This document shows positions 1 to 26,892 of a DNA stretch of 64,000 nt, piece after piece. How positions within the stretch are numbered: position 1 is the first letter of the stretch; the number at the start of each line of letters is the position of its first letter. A model generated the notes under the pieces. It ran no database searches. It was given only the letters and a program-made list of their open reading frames with translations, and had not been told where the DNA came from. This DNA comes from Glandiceps talaboti (taxonomy: Eukaryota > Hemichordata > Enteropneusta > Spengelidae), in contig NC_135558.1 in NCBI RefSeq assembly GCF_964340395.1, positions 9,900,001 to 9,964,000 of the forward strand. The letters are read 5' to 3'. A program made the translations under genes and the position numbers.

Positions 1-610
1 CGCGACATTTACTTCAAAATAACGCAACGGTATGAAAGAGACCACTTGAAAGTGGGATTTGTTTTGGATTTACATTAATACCAAGAAAAAATTGTAACCA
101 GTTCCGCTTGATGAATTAAGTACTTCGGATGTTAAACTGAATTGGTAATTTTGATCAAGAAAACACACAATGCACATCTGTGTGTATACATGGTACATAT
201 ATGGGGTATTAATTTTAGTGAGCCACTACTAGGAATAAAATTTTAACTGAATAAACAGTCTAATCCTTAGATGCAATGGTATTGGTTTAGGAAGAATGTG
301 CCTCAGGACCAATTTCACAGAAAATCAAAATTCTTAGAGTATCTCGAAACTTTGACACATGAAAGTTTGTTCCTGGTATATTTGAAATAATGAAAGAAAT
401 CTCCATGTTTCACCTCTTGTTTTCAGGAAAATTTAATCTTCTATTTTCCCATAGAAGTAACACAATATTCGGCGGCCATATTGGATTCAGCGGCCATATT
501 GGATTCTAAAATGGCTTAATTTTAATGTCTACTTCAAAGATATGTATGGTAACCTCTGATTTTTTGTTTATTTTAGCTGGGTTGTAGTTTTATTGAGTTA
601 GTTAGTTACT
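1..610. other. No gene seen; paired 'ggccatattggatt' motifs
   Basis: No exon-like reading frame is visible. Two closely spaced copies of ggccatattggatt lie near 474-507. The same motif recurs in the 150-bp array at 55.1-55.9 kb, so this is probably a fragment of that dispersed repeat family. Confidence 0.5.
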
Positions 611-730
611 CAGCACAGCACATCACAACACAACACAACACAACACAGCACAGCACAGCACATCACATCACATCACATCACATCACATCACATCACACCA
701 CACCACACCACACCACACCACACCACACCA
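611..730. repeat. Compound pentanucleotide microsatellite CACAN
   Basis: A run of five-base units in which the last base changes in blocks from CACAA to CACAG to CACAT to CACAC/CACAC-like units. Seen directly. Confidence 0.9.
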
Positions 731-1530
731 ATTCATGCATCAGTATATCATAATACACACCACACGCCATGCAACTAATGCAAGGAATAAGCTGAACATT
801 TATAACAGTTTGTCTACTCTTAATCTCCTGAAGATTGCTTCAAACGAGCTGTGTGATTTCAATTTAATCCGTACAACGTCGACGTGTATGATTAAGCACG
901 AGATGATCTTCTTTACGCCTTTCTGTCAGTGTGCGTACATCTCTGTAAGCTTTACCTTTTACAGAAATTATGAGTACAAGTGCATGGGTCGTCTTTTCTT
1001 ACCAGCTGGTACAATACGACGTGTGTTGTGTCATAGATATAAACTGTTTTCAACAATGGTCACCATGTAACTAGGCCTCAAATATGTACAACCCATTGAA
1101 GTTGCCAAACCGTGATCTCTAAACATACATGCAAGTGAAAACTGGTACATTAACAGTATTGTTATACTGGAACGAGCAAGCTAAAAAAAGTCCAAATGTG
1201 TTCAAAATAAGTATGTGACGAAAATGAGACTCTCTGCAACAATTTTACTGTTCATTCTTTAATAGATTTTCTTATAATAGGGTCGCTTTTTCGAAATGCA
1301 TGTTTCGCCTTCCCAATAATACTAACAGGACGAGCAATAACAACGAATATGACACCGAGTCAGTGGTAAATAGACTCTGAAACAATTTTACGAAGGTCGA
1401 GTTTTTCAGTGTATGTTTTCGCCTTCCCTGACAGCTGTTGTATGTGTTTTTTCGGACGACTAATAACTTTAAATACTATATGTGACTGAGTAATGGTTAA
1501 TGAACGAGAAGAGGGCTTTGGTGGATATAT
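731..1530. repeat. Unassigned DNA with a diverged ~150-bp tandem duplication
   Basis: No gene recognised. Between about 1225 and 1500 two diverged copies follow each other. Both contain 'caacaattttac', a 'cgccttccc' block, and a 'gagtcagtggt'/'gagtaatggt' end. An open frame at 735-1070 has no recognisable protein features. Confidence 0.45.
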
Positions 1531-1532
1531 AT

Positions 1533-1592
1533 TATATATATTGCACCGACCGAGTGCGAGCGCTACGCATTCGGTTGGTTGGTACAATATAT
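1533..1592. repeat. Imperfect hairpin (about 27-bp arms)
   Basis: The left arm tatatattgcaccgaccga pairs with the right arm that ends in ttggtacaatatata. The inverted arms are separated by only a few bases, as in a short fold-back element. Confidence 0.6.
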
Positions 1593-1599
1593 ACACTCG

Positions 1600-2670
1600 A
1601 GTTCATTAAGCAGCTTACCCCATGTACACATAAATCACGTGACAAACTTGTTATTAAAGGTAAAATTTCTAGGCCCAATACTAGCTAACAGCAGCTGAAT
1701 ACCCCATCAAAAAATCTGAATCCTCACGTTAATGAGAGTCTTACGTTAAGTGGTTCGCCAGCAAAATTATGATTTTGAATGGACACCTGTGTTCGGTCTC
1801 AAATTGGCCAATCGGTTTTGAGGATGTGCTCACAAATTAGCATTCATTGTGAGCAACAGGCCAGTGATTGGCTAATTTACTTCAAACACCTGGCAATTGT
1901 GGAACACGTGTTTTCCATCAATTTTGTCATTATGGGATGTGCTCTGGATGAGAGCACATGTAGTTGGCACTGTACGTTGAGGGGCGGGCGTTTGTAGAGA
2001 TATTAATCTTGTTTGGCTTTTCCACGATTTCAAGAAGAGACTGGTGAGTAAAAATGAATCCCCGTGACCTCTAAATTTTTACGTCGCCTTCTAAAAAAAC
2101 TTGTTTCGTTCACAAGACTTGATATCAGCTCTGTGTGCCCCATGCACGATTTCACCGACCTTTGTGTTATCACTATCGCCATTCTTAGTCTGAGTGTTAG
2201 CCAAGGTCTGTAATTATTAGACATTCTACGTCATTTCATTGACAATGGATGGTGGTGGTGATGGTTTGTCATATCGTTCTGCAGACATTTTCACAATACG
2301 AAATCCAAATAACATTACTATAAATGACCGTTTTGGTCCATAGGGACGCGTAGTCTTACTTGTATGGATGGGTACATAGAATATAACATTACCAGTTATA
2401 CTGCCAGTGGGTCGTGTATTATAGAGAAACGTTTCCTTGTATCAAGTGAGCATAGTATATATGGAGACTACGTCTATCCGTGGTAACATTATTCGACAGT
2501 TTGTACCCATCGCTGTTATAAATCTCGGCTATAAATCCTCGCTCCAGGCAACATGAAACGTCTATAATACAATTGTAGACTTATTCTGTGGTATTTTAGA
2601 AGGTAGTACATAATTGTAGTTTTGAAAGTCGTCAAAATCGTGCTGCAATTGTCTTTTATGCCAGTTTCTC
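1600..2670. other. No recognised feature
   Basis: Unique-looking AT-rich sequence. Short open frames show no domains, splice context or codon pattern that I can defend. Confidence 0.4.
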
Positions 2671-2676
2671 TGGCCT

Positions 2677-2704
2677 GGGGTGGGGGTAGGGGTGGGGTTG
2701 GGGG
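2677..2704 (+). other. G-quadruplex-capable tract
   Basis: Five runs of four or five G are separated by one or two bases on the plus strand, which fits the usual G4 pattern. Function unknown. Confidence 0.6.
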
Positions 2705-2879
2705 ATTTTTCCATCGGGCCAACGAAGAGTTATTGATCTCCACTCTCTGTACAACTGAAAACAGGCTGACCCCCTCTATCACTTATTTCTAAAACATGAT
2801 GACCCCCCCCCCGTATGTCATATTCACATGGCGCGCAGGTCTTTCATCGCGACTCAGAGTGGCTGCTTGTGACCATGTC

Positions 2880-3640
2880 TCTAAGATGGCACCATCGTGT
2901 ATTTAGCGACTGCACAGGGTTGACATTCAAGTAAAAGTTTAAAATAATATCTTTATACTACGTAAAAGGCGGGGGGGGGGGGTTTGAGATATGGATGTGT
3001 ACACCTCTCATGGGGAATCAAGGTGGTCTCCCCCTTGAAGCTATGGATGTTTTTGACTCTTAAAGTCAATTTTAGGCTATTCAGACCCTTTCAAGCAATA
3101 ACCTCCAGCTTTACAAGACAGCACCATCAAGTATCAAAAACTATTCTTTATGACTTACATAGGGTTGAAATATGTTCTTAAAAAAGTTAAATGACATTAT
3201 AGTAAAGGTCAGCACATCTAATGGTTGTATCATTGGTAGGGGAGAGTTGGAGAGTTTCTTTACTTTAAGAGTCTTTTACGGCAATTTTTTAGACTACCCT
3301 GGCAATAATTTCACATCTCTAAATTAATATTTATACATAGGGGTTAAAATGTTCAAGAACAGTTTTATAACATCATGACAGTAAAAGGTTGGTGCGTTTG
3401 ACTGTTGGTTGACCGAGTGCCTCTCTTCTATCTGGGATGACGAAGTCCTGTGCTTAGGGGTCTCCCCCTAGCAGATCTGGATGTTGTTGTGGGGCTTTTT
3501 TTGGCTCAAGGTAAGGCCATTTTTAGGTTATTCATAGCCTTTAAGGTAAATTGTCACAGCTTCTAAAAGCTAAAGTTTTAAATCAGGTCATATAAAAATG
3601 GTTGTCTGTAACATGGTATTATAGTGGTATTACTATTGTA
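2880..3640. repeat. Degenerate ~200-bp tandem repeats
   Basis: Three diverged copies share 'ggtctccccct', a 'ggatgttttt/ggatgttgtt' block, and 'ttttaggctattca'-like and 'gggttgaaat/ggggttaaaat' blocks. A poly-G run lies at about 2970-2981. No coding sequence seen. Confidence 0.5.
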
Positions 3641-4785
3641 GTCCCTGGTATGTTAGAGAACTTTAGGTGCTCATACGTACTGTGTATAATAGAAACTAGA
3701 ATCTGATGAGATGTGGTGATTTGTAGTGTCGATAACATGTAGTGTCTGAAATACAAAGCACACGATGCGTATTAATCATACTGAAGTGTACAACAATGAA
3801 TGAAAATTGATATAAGTGAGTTGCGATTTTTGTCTAAGTAGACATTAATATGTCGTAATGTTTGTCAAGAGTTTGTCGAGTCAAACAACGATTTGTTGTT
3901 TCTCAATTGGCTTCAGTTCGACAATTGTATTTACTATATAATCATGTCAATTGGGCCAAGCTTTAAAGAGATGCACTCTGTAACTCTATATTATGAAATT
4001 CGATGGTAACAATTTGTTTCATGATATTGAAATACGGTTTTATTTTCCTAAATAATATTATTGTAATATTTGCCTAGTTTCTGGCTAATGTATAAACGCA
4101 TTTAACCAGGACGACAATTTTGTTTTAGTTTTCGAGGTATTAATGTAAACCTCAAATAACAAATAAATGTGTTGGTTTTGGAGAATACATGCATAAATGG
4201 GACAATCGCTCAAATGACTAAGAGTGCATATGTAAAAATTGTCTAGAGATATTCTTGATGTCTGTTTTGGTCATTGAGGGCGCTCTTCCTATACAGTACG
4301 TTTCTATCGCAAACATTGACTATCTGTCGCCGGAAAAATTTATACCCGAGAGTCAAAGTATTATTAAAACTCATCCGCTGTTGCAGAAATAGCACGTGTT
4401 TTGCGGATGTTGTATACAGTAGTGTTTTTTTACGACGGTGGAAACTTATAGGGACGGGTATTCGGTAGAAAGGAAATATTGAGGTAACAGCCCGGTAACA
4501 CTCGTACTGCGGAACGAGCTGTAAAGTCTGGCAGAACGATTGGAACTGGTCGATATCATTGTTTTCTCCGAGTAGTTACGTTCGTTTACAATAGTTATGA
4601 CGTGATATTTATAAATGGTACATGTGACCATCTTGGTGTTGCGTATTGTCGTTATTAGATTTAAACTGATTCCAACATTTTTACTTCAGTTTTGTGATTA
4701 GTTGCTCAAAACTTGAGTCGACGCGACATTGGTCAACGAAGATTATGAACAGTATTCACACACTCATTGGGCATTACATAGACAG
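3641..4785. other. No recognised feature
   Basis: AT-rich sequence without a gene or repeat that I can identify, up to the start of the 25-bp satellite. Confidence 0.4.
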
Positions 4786-6870
4786 TTGAAATATATATAG
4801 TACCATAGACAGTGGAAATATATAGTACCATAGACCGTGTAAATATATAGTACCATAGACAGTGGAAATATATAGTACCAAAGACAGTGGAAATATATAG
4901 TACCATAGACAGTGTAAATATATAGTACCATAGACCGTGTAAATATATAGTACCATAGACAGTGGAAATATATAGTACCATAGACAGTGGAAATATATAG
5001 TACCATAGACAGTGTAAATATATAGTACCATAGACAGTGTAAATATATAGTACCATAGACAGTGGAAATATATAGTACCATAGACAGTGGAAATATATAT
5101 TACCATAGACAGTGGAAATATATAGTACCATAGACAGTGGAAATATATAGTACCATAGACAGTGGAAATATATAGTACCATAGACAGTGGAAATATATAG
5201 TACCATAGACAGTGGAAATATATAGTACCATAGACAGTGGAAATATATAGTACCATAGACAGTGGAAATATATAGTACCAAAGACAGTGGAAATATATAG
5301 TACCATAGACAGTGGAAATATATAGTACCATAGACCGTGTAAATATATAGTACCATAGACAGTGGAAATATATAGTACCATAGACAGTGTAAATATATAG
5401 TACCATAGACAGTGGAAATATATAGTACCAAAGACAGTGGAAATATATAGTACCATAGACAGTGGGAATATATAGTACCATAGACAGTGGAAATATATAG
5501 TACCATAGACAGTGGAAATATATAGTACCATAGACAGTGGAAATATATAGTACCATAGACAGTGGAAATATATAGTACCAACGACAGTGGAAATATATAG
5601 TACCATAGACAGTGGAAATATATAGTACCATAGACAGTGGAAATATATAGTACCATAGACAGTGGAAATACATAGTACCATAGACAGTGGAAATATATAG
5701 TACCATAGACAGTGGAAATACATAGTACCATAGACAGTGGAAATACATAGTACCATAGACAGTGGAAATACATAGTACCATAGACAGTGGAAATACATAG
5801 TACCATAGACAGTGTAAATATATAGTACCATAGACAGTGGAAATATATAGTACCATAGACAGTGTAAATATATAGTACCATAGACAGTGGAAATATATAG
5901 TACCATAGACAGTGTAAATACATAGTACCATAGACAGTGGAAATATATAGTACCATAGACAGTGGGAATATATAGTACCATAGACAGTGTAAATATATAG
6001 TACCATAGACAGTGGAAATATATAGTACCATAGACCGTGTAAATATATAGTACCATAGACAGTGGAAATATATAGTACCATAGACAGTGGGAATATATAG
6101 TACCATAGACAGTGTAAATATATATTACCATAGACAGTGGAAATATATAGTACCATAGACAGTGGAAATATATAGTACCATAGACAGTGGAAATATATAT
6201 TACCATAGACAGTGGAAATATATAGTACCATAGACAGTGGAAATATATAGTACCATAGACGGTTGAAATATATAGTACCATAGACAGTGTAAATATATAG
6301 TACCATAGACAGTGGAAATATATAGTACCATAGACAGTGGAAATATATATTACCATAGACAGTGGAAATATATAGTACCATAGACAGTGGAAATATATAG
6401 TACCATAGACAGTGGAAATATATAGTACCATAGACAGTGGAAATATATAGTACCATAGACAGTGGAAATATATAGTACCATAGACAGTGGAAATATATAG
6501 TACCATAGACAGTGGAAATATATAGTACCAAAGACAGTGGAAATATATAGTACCATAGACAGTGGAAATATATAGTACCATAGACCGTGTAAATATATAG
6601 TACCATAGACAGTGGAAATATATAGTACCATAGACAGTGTAAATATATAGTACCATAGACGGTGGAAATACATATAGTACCATAGACAGTGGAAATATAT
6701 AGTACCATAGACAGTGGAAATATATAGTACCATAGACAGTGTAAATATATAGTACCATAGACGGTGGAAATACATATAGTACCATAGACAGTGGAAATAT
6801 ATAGTACCATAGACAGTGGAAATATATAGTACCATAGACATTGGAAATATATAGAACCATAGACATTGGA
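4786..6870. repeat. 25-bp satellite array (~83 units)
   Basis: Tandem units of the form taccatagacagtggaaata followed by tatag, total 25 bp. Variants are scattered through it: gtgt for gtgg, tagaccg, accaaag, acatag and tatatt. Because 25 is not a multiple of three and the unit has no minus-strand stop, all three minus frames stay open over 1.3-2.1 kb and give apparent proteins of 457-702 residues. Each is a 25-residue period produced by the repeat, so I do not call them genes. A 390-bp block is repeated exactly 1250 bp (50 units) later: 5021-5410 equals 6271-6660. Confidence 0.97.
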
Positions 6871-6898
6871 TTTCTTCTCCACTGTCTATGATATTTCA
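6862..6898. repeat. Inverted half-unit closing the satellite
   Basis: Directly after the last degenerate units the sequence ccactgtctatgatatttc appears. It is the reverse complement of the array unit with one change, so the array end can fold on itself. Confidence 0.75.
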
Positions 6899-9154
6899 TA
6901 ACTGAAGCAATACAGTTTGCAAGGGGACGTCTGATAGTCACTGCCGTAAAGAGGCTAGATGTTTTACGACGATGACAGGAGGCGATATTATATTAGTCTA
7001 CGAAAAAATCCGTTTGCAGATGAATAAACACACGCTAGCTGTCACAGATGTGCATCGAGTATGACATTAGCTTAATTAGCACAGTGTAGCTAGATGACAG
7101 AATTGATTTCTTTTTCTCTCGTAGACTGACTAGTTCTTGCTTGTCGGCACACTCGAGGAACCTTTTAATGGCCAATCACTGGTTAGCAATTGTTCAAATA
7201 GAAGGCAGATTGGAATTAAAAGCTTCAATGGTTGTAACTTTCGTCAGAAGACTAATTTATCATCAATGTGAGAGCAATAGTTGATTTTCTATGAAAGTTA
7301 AGGGGCACAGCCTAGCTCTGCATTTAATAAGAAGAATTAGGCATACCTATGAAACTGGAAACTGTTTTGAAATCTGTTTTGTTAGGTACAATAACTTACT
7401 CGTAACATTGTACACCATTGGATAAAAGTATTTTTGTAGCTGCATACGCGATAAATCAAATCAAATTGATTTTGGGTCCGCACCCAAAAATCAGCGCCCT
7501 CAACGGCGATCCAAATTTCAACCTCTTTCCGTACTGTTTATGGATAATATTTACCACTGATTAACACGTACAGTGTCAGTGTCTCCTTATTGGTGTTTTG
7601 ACAATTTTCAGTGAATATATTGTGGTTGTCTGGATGAAATTTAATGATAATCAGATTCAAACCCAAGTTTTCGCTCAATACACCTCCTATTGATAATATT
7701 GAGTAACCGATACAATATCTTTATAATAGTAACTGGTCAATTTTTAGTGAATATATTATGGGTTATTATAGCTAGTGCAAGTTTAGTAAAACATATGAAC
7801 GAAAATATGAACGATTTAAAAAAACAAAAAAAAAACTTTTAACTGAATTATGGAACATACCAAGAAGGTTATATTAAATGAGTAAACAAATAGATAAACT
7901 GAACAGATCAAAAAGGAAAGAAGTCACATTTCAGAGTTCAGAGTTTTGTGGCATAGAATACGCATCGACTAGCTAGTTTTGTTAGGGTACAACATTCTGT
8001 TACAAAAATAATGGCGATTAATATTCAAGTAGTGGGCCACAAAAATAGTTTGTTATAAAAATATAAGTGTGCTTACACAAAATTAGTCTAGTTCAGTGTT
8101 GATCTTCAATGACAATAAAACCGTCTTTTGGCATTGTTGTGAGTCAATTAATGACGTATTAATGACTACTTTCAGTGTACGTATTCTAAATTATATACAT
8201 ATTATCGAATCTTTTGTGTATATTATACCTAAATATCAAGTTTAAATTATCGTAACTGATAACAATGCAAGGAATAATTATTTATGTATGTTTGAGTAAG
8301 TGTATTCTACAAGCACTTTTTATATAATATGCAGCAAAACTTATCCCAAGATGTAGAAACTCGGTTTATGTTCCTCTGATGGGATCTAATCACAGAGAAA
8401 AACAATATTCCCTCGAAAACTGTTTTAATACTAGCAGTGGGAATCTTCATTGTGGTTGTTCATGACGGATCTGAAGATCAGATAACATAGAGAGACATCG
8501 GGAACATTGTCTGGGTGCGTATGTCACTGACATGCTGGTCCTTTTGTTAAAGCTCTTTTTTTTAGAGTGTGGCGACGGTTGGAGTGACGCCGTGTCAGTT
8601 GAATGAGGTCATATCTTTTGTTCACGTGTGTTTGACCCTGGTGACAATGCCGTGTTTCGTGCACCAAACAATTGTGGTTTTATGCAAATACATTTCTAGA
8701 GGCAATCAGTCTACTCTCCATTAGATAAATCCTCGGCAAGCTGCGCCAAACGGAGGGTGGCGATGGTGCATTATTTGATGACTTTGGCAGACGTTTACTG
8801 TCATTGATAGACGCGATTTGTAATCCAGTGTGTGATTGTTATTGCACAGACGCCTGTACTCAGGATCAGCTGTGGCGTGCCATTGCTCTACCTTGTATAA
8901 ATTCCACGCAAGATTGTAACCATGGTAACCCAATGTTCCGTGAGTCCGTGTACTAGTTTCCAAGCTTGTTGTAAAACTCGGGGGAAAAACCGTGCTTGTG
9001 GCAAAATGTCACAAAAATTTGCATTTCATGTACGAATCTAACTTGCCGTTCATATTATCAATAACTGATACCAAGTTTATATTGAGTTTAAAAATTGTAA
9101 AAACCACCGTTTATATATTGCTACCAATATTCCAGTTTGCAAATTGCCAGTCTT

Positions 9155-9157
<3 letters not shown>
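6899..9157. other. No recognised feature
   Basis: About 2.2 kb of unique-looking AT-rich DNA without a supportable exon, RNA gene or repeat. Confidence 0.4.

Positions 9158-9204
<47 letters not shown>
9158..9204. repeat. (CT)n microsatellite
   Basis: About 23 consecutive CT dinucleotides. Confidence 0.95.
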
Positions 9205-9205
<1 letters not shown>

Positions 9206-9839
9206 GTACACGTTACACTTTGCCATTTCTTGTACGTCGTCACTCTTTGCCGTTTTATTTGTAAGTGATGGTGGGGTAGGATTCCGATGTTTTGTTTTTT
9301 TTTGTTTTTTTTTGGGGGGGGTGTCATTTTCGAAAACCATACCTTGAACTCTCGGGGGTGTATTTGTCGAAAATATACCTACTCTGGCAATTTGTGCCCA
9401 AAGGGGGACAACTTAACCAAGCAGTTATTTGTCACTGTACTGTCGTGAAATGGTTACTGATAGATAGATATAATTCAGAAACAAAACTCTTACCGAAAGA
9501 CTCGGAAGGGATACCCCCCCCCCGTACCCTAACCCTGATATTTATAACCACATTCCATGAACACACATGAAACTTAATTTAGTGAAATATATTCAAGGTT
9601 CGGCATCCACGGATACATAATGTTATGTATTTAGAAAAATATGTTGTACATTTTTTTTCTGATAGTTCATTTTGTGTATGCCACGTATATTTGCAATAAG
9701 CAGACCAACTTCAAGCATTACAGCAATTCGAGGAGACCATCGAAGCGAAATAATATGTTAGCATCTCACATATATGTATTGTACGATATAAGGGCCGAGA
9801 TCAATAGCTCAATGGATAAAAACTAAATTCTTTTACTTT
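9205..9839. other. No recognised feature; T/G homopolymer tracts
   Basis: Contains runs of T followed by G near 9295-9320 and a C run near 9513. No gene seen. Confidence 0.4.
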
Positions 9840-9887
9840 GGGGTTGGGATGCGGGTGGGGGTGGGGGTGGGGTGTGGGGGTATGGGA
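9840..9887 (+). other. Strong G-quadruplex-capable tract
   Basis: At least seven runs of three to five G within 48 bases on the plus strand, separated by short loops. Confidence 0.7.
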
Positions 9888-11453
9888 CATTTTAGTTTTC
9901 ATCCTACAAAAACGATTTTACTTTTAACAGTTCTACTTTGTACCCCTAATTCCAAATATTTCTTGTAAAAAATGTAAAATTGAGAAATGGAAAAAGGTAT
10001 GCCACTAAAATAAATGAAAGTGCCAACAAAAGAACTATTTTTACTCACTATATACTGGTTTTGTATTCATAGCATTATGGTACTATTACATTTGAAATTG
10101 ATTGTATGGTCTGAAGCAATTTCCAATTTTTGACCAATTTAGTAAGAAGGGGGGTGGGGTGGTGTCTGAGGTCTAACTAAAAGAATTTCGGTTTTTTTTT
10201 AAATCTGAATTGAACTATTGATCGCCCCTGAATGTATGTAGGTGTGTTTTGTCGGTATTCAGTTTGAAATAGGCTTTGGTGAGAATTAGCGTAGAAGTTT
10301 GCAATCATTGCTGTTCGGTAGCAATTGCACCATGGCTTGAATCTTCGACTAGTTTCACATCTTAACGGGCTTTTGTCAATACCTTTTGATTTGAATAATA
10401 ATCAATATTATTATCATTTCTGGAGATCATTTGTTGAAACAAGAACATATGACTGATCGAATGTGATGCATGACATCGGAAGTGTGTCAATATAACATTT
10501 ATATCTGTAACTGACATACCTACAGCGCCCCCTAGCAGAATTTTATTTCACACCTTTGTTTGGTGTTACGGAGTTTCCAATTTTCAAATATTCCAACTTC
10601 TTTCAACTTCTATTTTCTGGCTGAATGTAAACATCTGACCCCTAATCCGAAGTGGGTTCATGTGTATATATGAAAACGAAATATGCAGAGTACTTTCTAC
10701 GTCAAAGCATGACAATAATTCATGTGGTGTGGACACACTGTCTGGGATTAGTCACGATCTGAAGAATAACTATAACATGGACAATATAAACACATATAAT
10801 ATGATACCCGCAGGAGATCATTGAGCAGTATCGTTAGGATTAATAATATAAATCCTATGCAATGTCCACACATCGTCTATCCATTCATTATGGTAGTGAA
10901 TTCATATTTGGCAGGTACAACAATAAACCTACATGATGTATGTATAGGATAACATGAGCTGACATCTGTGTGTTATCTATCTATTCTATTTATCACATCA
11001 CCCGAGTACTCGACTATCCCCGCTCTCTTGAGTTCATTGTCTGCCGCTCTCGGTCCTTTGTCGTCCGAATTTCTCCTGTCCGAGATATCAGAACCGACAA
11101 TCACTAGTAAGGAATCGTCCAAACTTACTATAACGTGTATATCTTCTTACGTTTCACCCATCTTTCATTCTTCAAATTTTTCATTCGTGAGAAGATTTAG
11201 AGGAAATTTCATCTTTAATCTAGCCGAACTAATTATGAATTTCAGCTGTTGTCACTAATGCGAGTATGTGAGATGACCCCTAATCTATGAAAAATATATA
11301 TAGGCCACGTCATTAAGTAGGATTTACTTTCCAGTACTTTGAATATTAACATCGAATTCTCAAACACCACCATCCACTGGAATACCAGTCTTCGTCACCA
11401 TCGCTGTTAGATACATATTTATCTTTATACGAAGAATCTATCTCAGCAAAAAA
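9888..11453. other. 5' flank of the sulfotransferase gene; no feature resolved
   Basis: Promoter and 5' UTR of the downstream gene may lie here, but I see no convincing TATA or initiator arrangement. A 96-codon frame at 10968-11258 is serine-rich and has no recognisable domain. Confidence 0.35.
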
Positions 11454-26253
<14,800 letters not shown>

Positions 26254-26330
26254 GACTGGAGTGTTATGATAGGGTGAGTCTGTAAGGTAGAAAGTGACCG
26301 CTTTAGAAACATGAACATATGTCAATCAAG

Positions 26331-26396
26331 TACATACATACATACATACATACATACATACATACATACATACATACATACATACGTACGTATGTA
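26331..26396. repeat. (ATAC)n microsatellite
   Basis: About 14 units followed by a cgtacgtacgtatgta tail. Confidence 0.95.
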
Positions 26397-26645
26397 GGCG
26401 TGTTCTATTGGGTTCTATTTGATGCGTGCGAATATACAACTTTTCACACGTATAACCGTTTATCACGCGTGGTTGTCATTCTGTTCCATTACATTCAGAT
26501 ATGTTCAGGTGTTAACCAAACATGTCTGTATCTTGCCGATAATACCTTGAAAAAGAATATTTATTTGAAACGTCGGATTTTACATCTATTTATATGGACT
26601 GACTTACAAGTTCCATATGCATTTCTTTCTACATACATACATACA
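26397..26645. other. Probable retroelement end between ATAC repeats
   Basis: A segment bounded by ATAC microsatellites contains gccgataatacc and, 25 bases on, tttgaaacgtcggatttt. 'GAAACGTCGG' after a degenerate CTGATGA-like box is common at the ends of invertebrate retroelements. Assignment is weak. Confidence 0.35.
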
Positions 26646-26892
26646 TACAAGTGCATAAGGAACGAGCGAAACAGTCCCGATCAATAAATGCAATCTAACA
26701 TTTCGAATCAATAACCTTTATCATAAGATATCAATTAAAAGAAGTTGCAGTATGTCGTTCTATTCCCTAACATTTAGATATAAAGTCAGGTGATGATCTA
26801 CTATATATCTTGCCTTGATATCCTATGATATAACTTTGGATTGCATTTATCGATTGAGACTGTTTCATTCGTTCCTTATGCACTTCTTTGTA
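26646..26892. mobile_element. Fold-back element (MITE), 247 bp
   Basis: Left arm 26646-26697 (tacaagtgcataaggaacga...) is mirrored by right arm 26838-26892 (...gttccttatgcacttctttg). Weaker inverted similarity continues inward (atcataagatatcaa against ttgatatcctatgat). No coding capacity. Confidence 0.8.

Noticed and set aside
4786-6870. CRISPR-like array
   Set aside because: Units are head to tail with no spacers, and the DNA is eukaryotic.
4733-6941. Minus-strand open frames of 457, 613 and 702 codons
   Set aside because: All are translations of the 25-bp satellite in its three frames; periodic content and lack of any non-repeat domain argue against genes.
26535-26580. Second hammerhead near gccgataatacc ... 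gaaacgtcgg
   Set aside because: CUGANGA has two mismatches and stem II does not form; at best a decayed relative.
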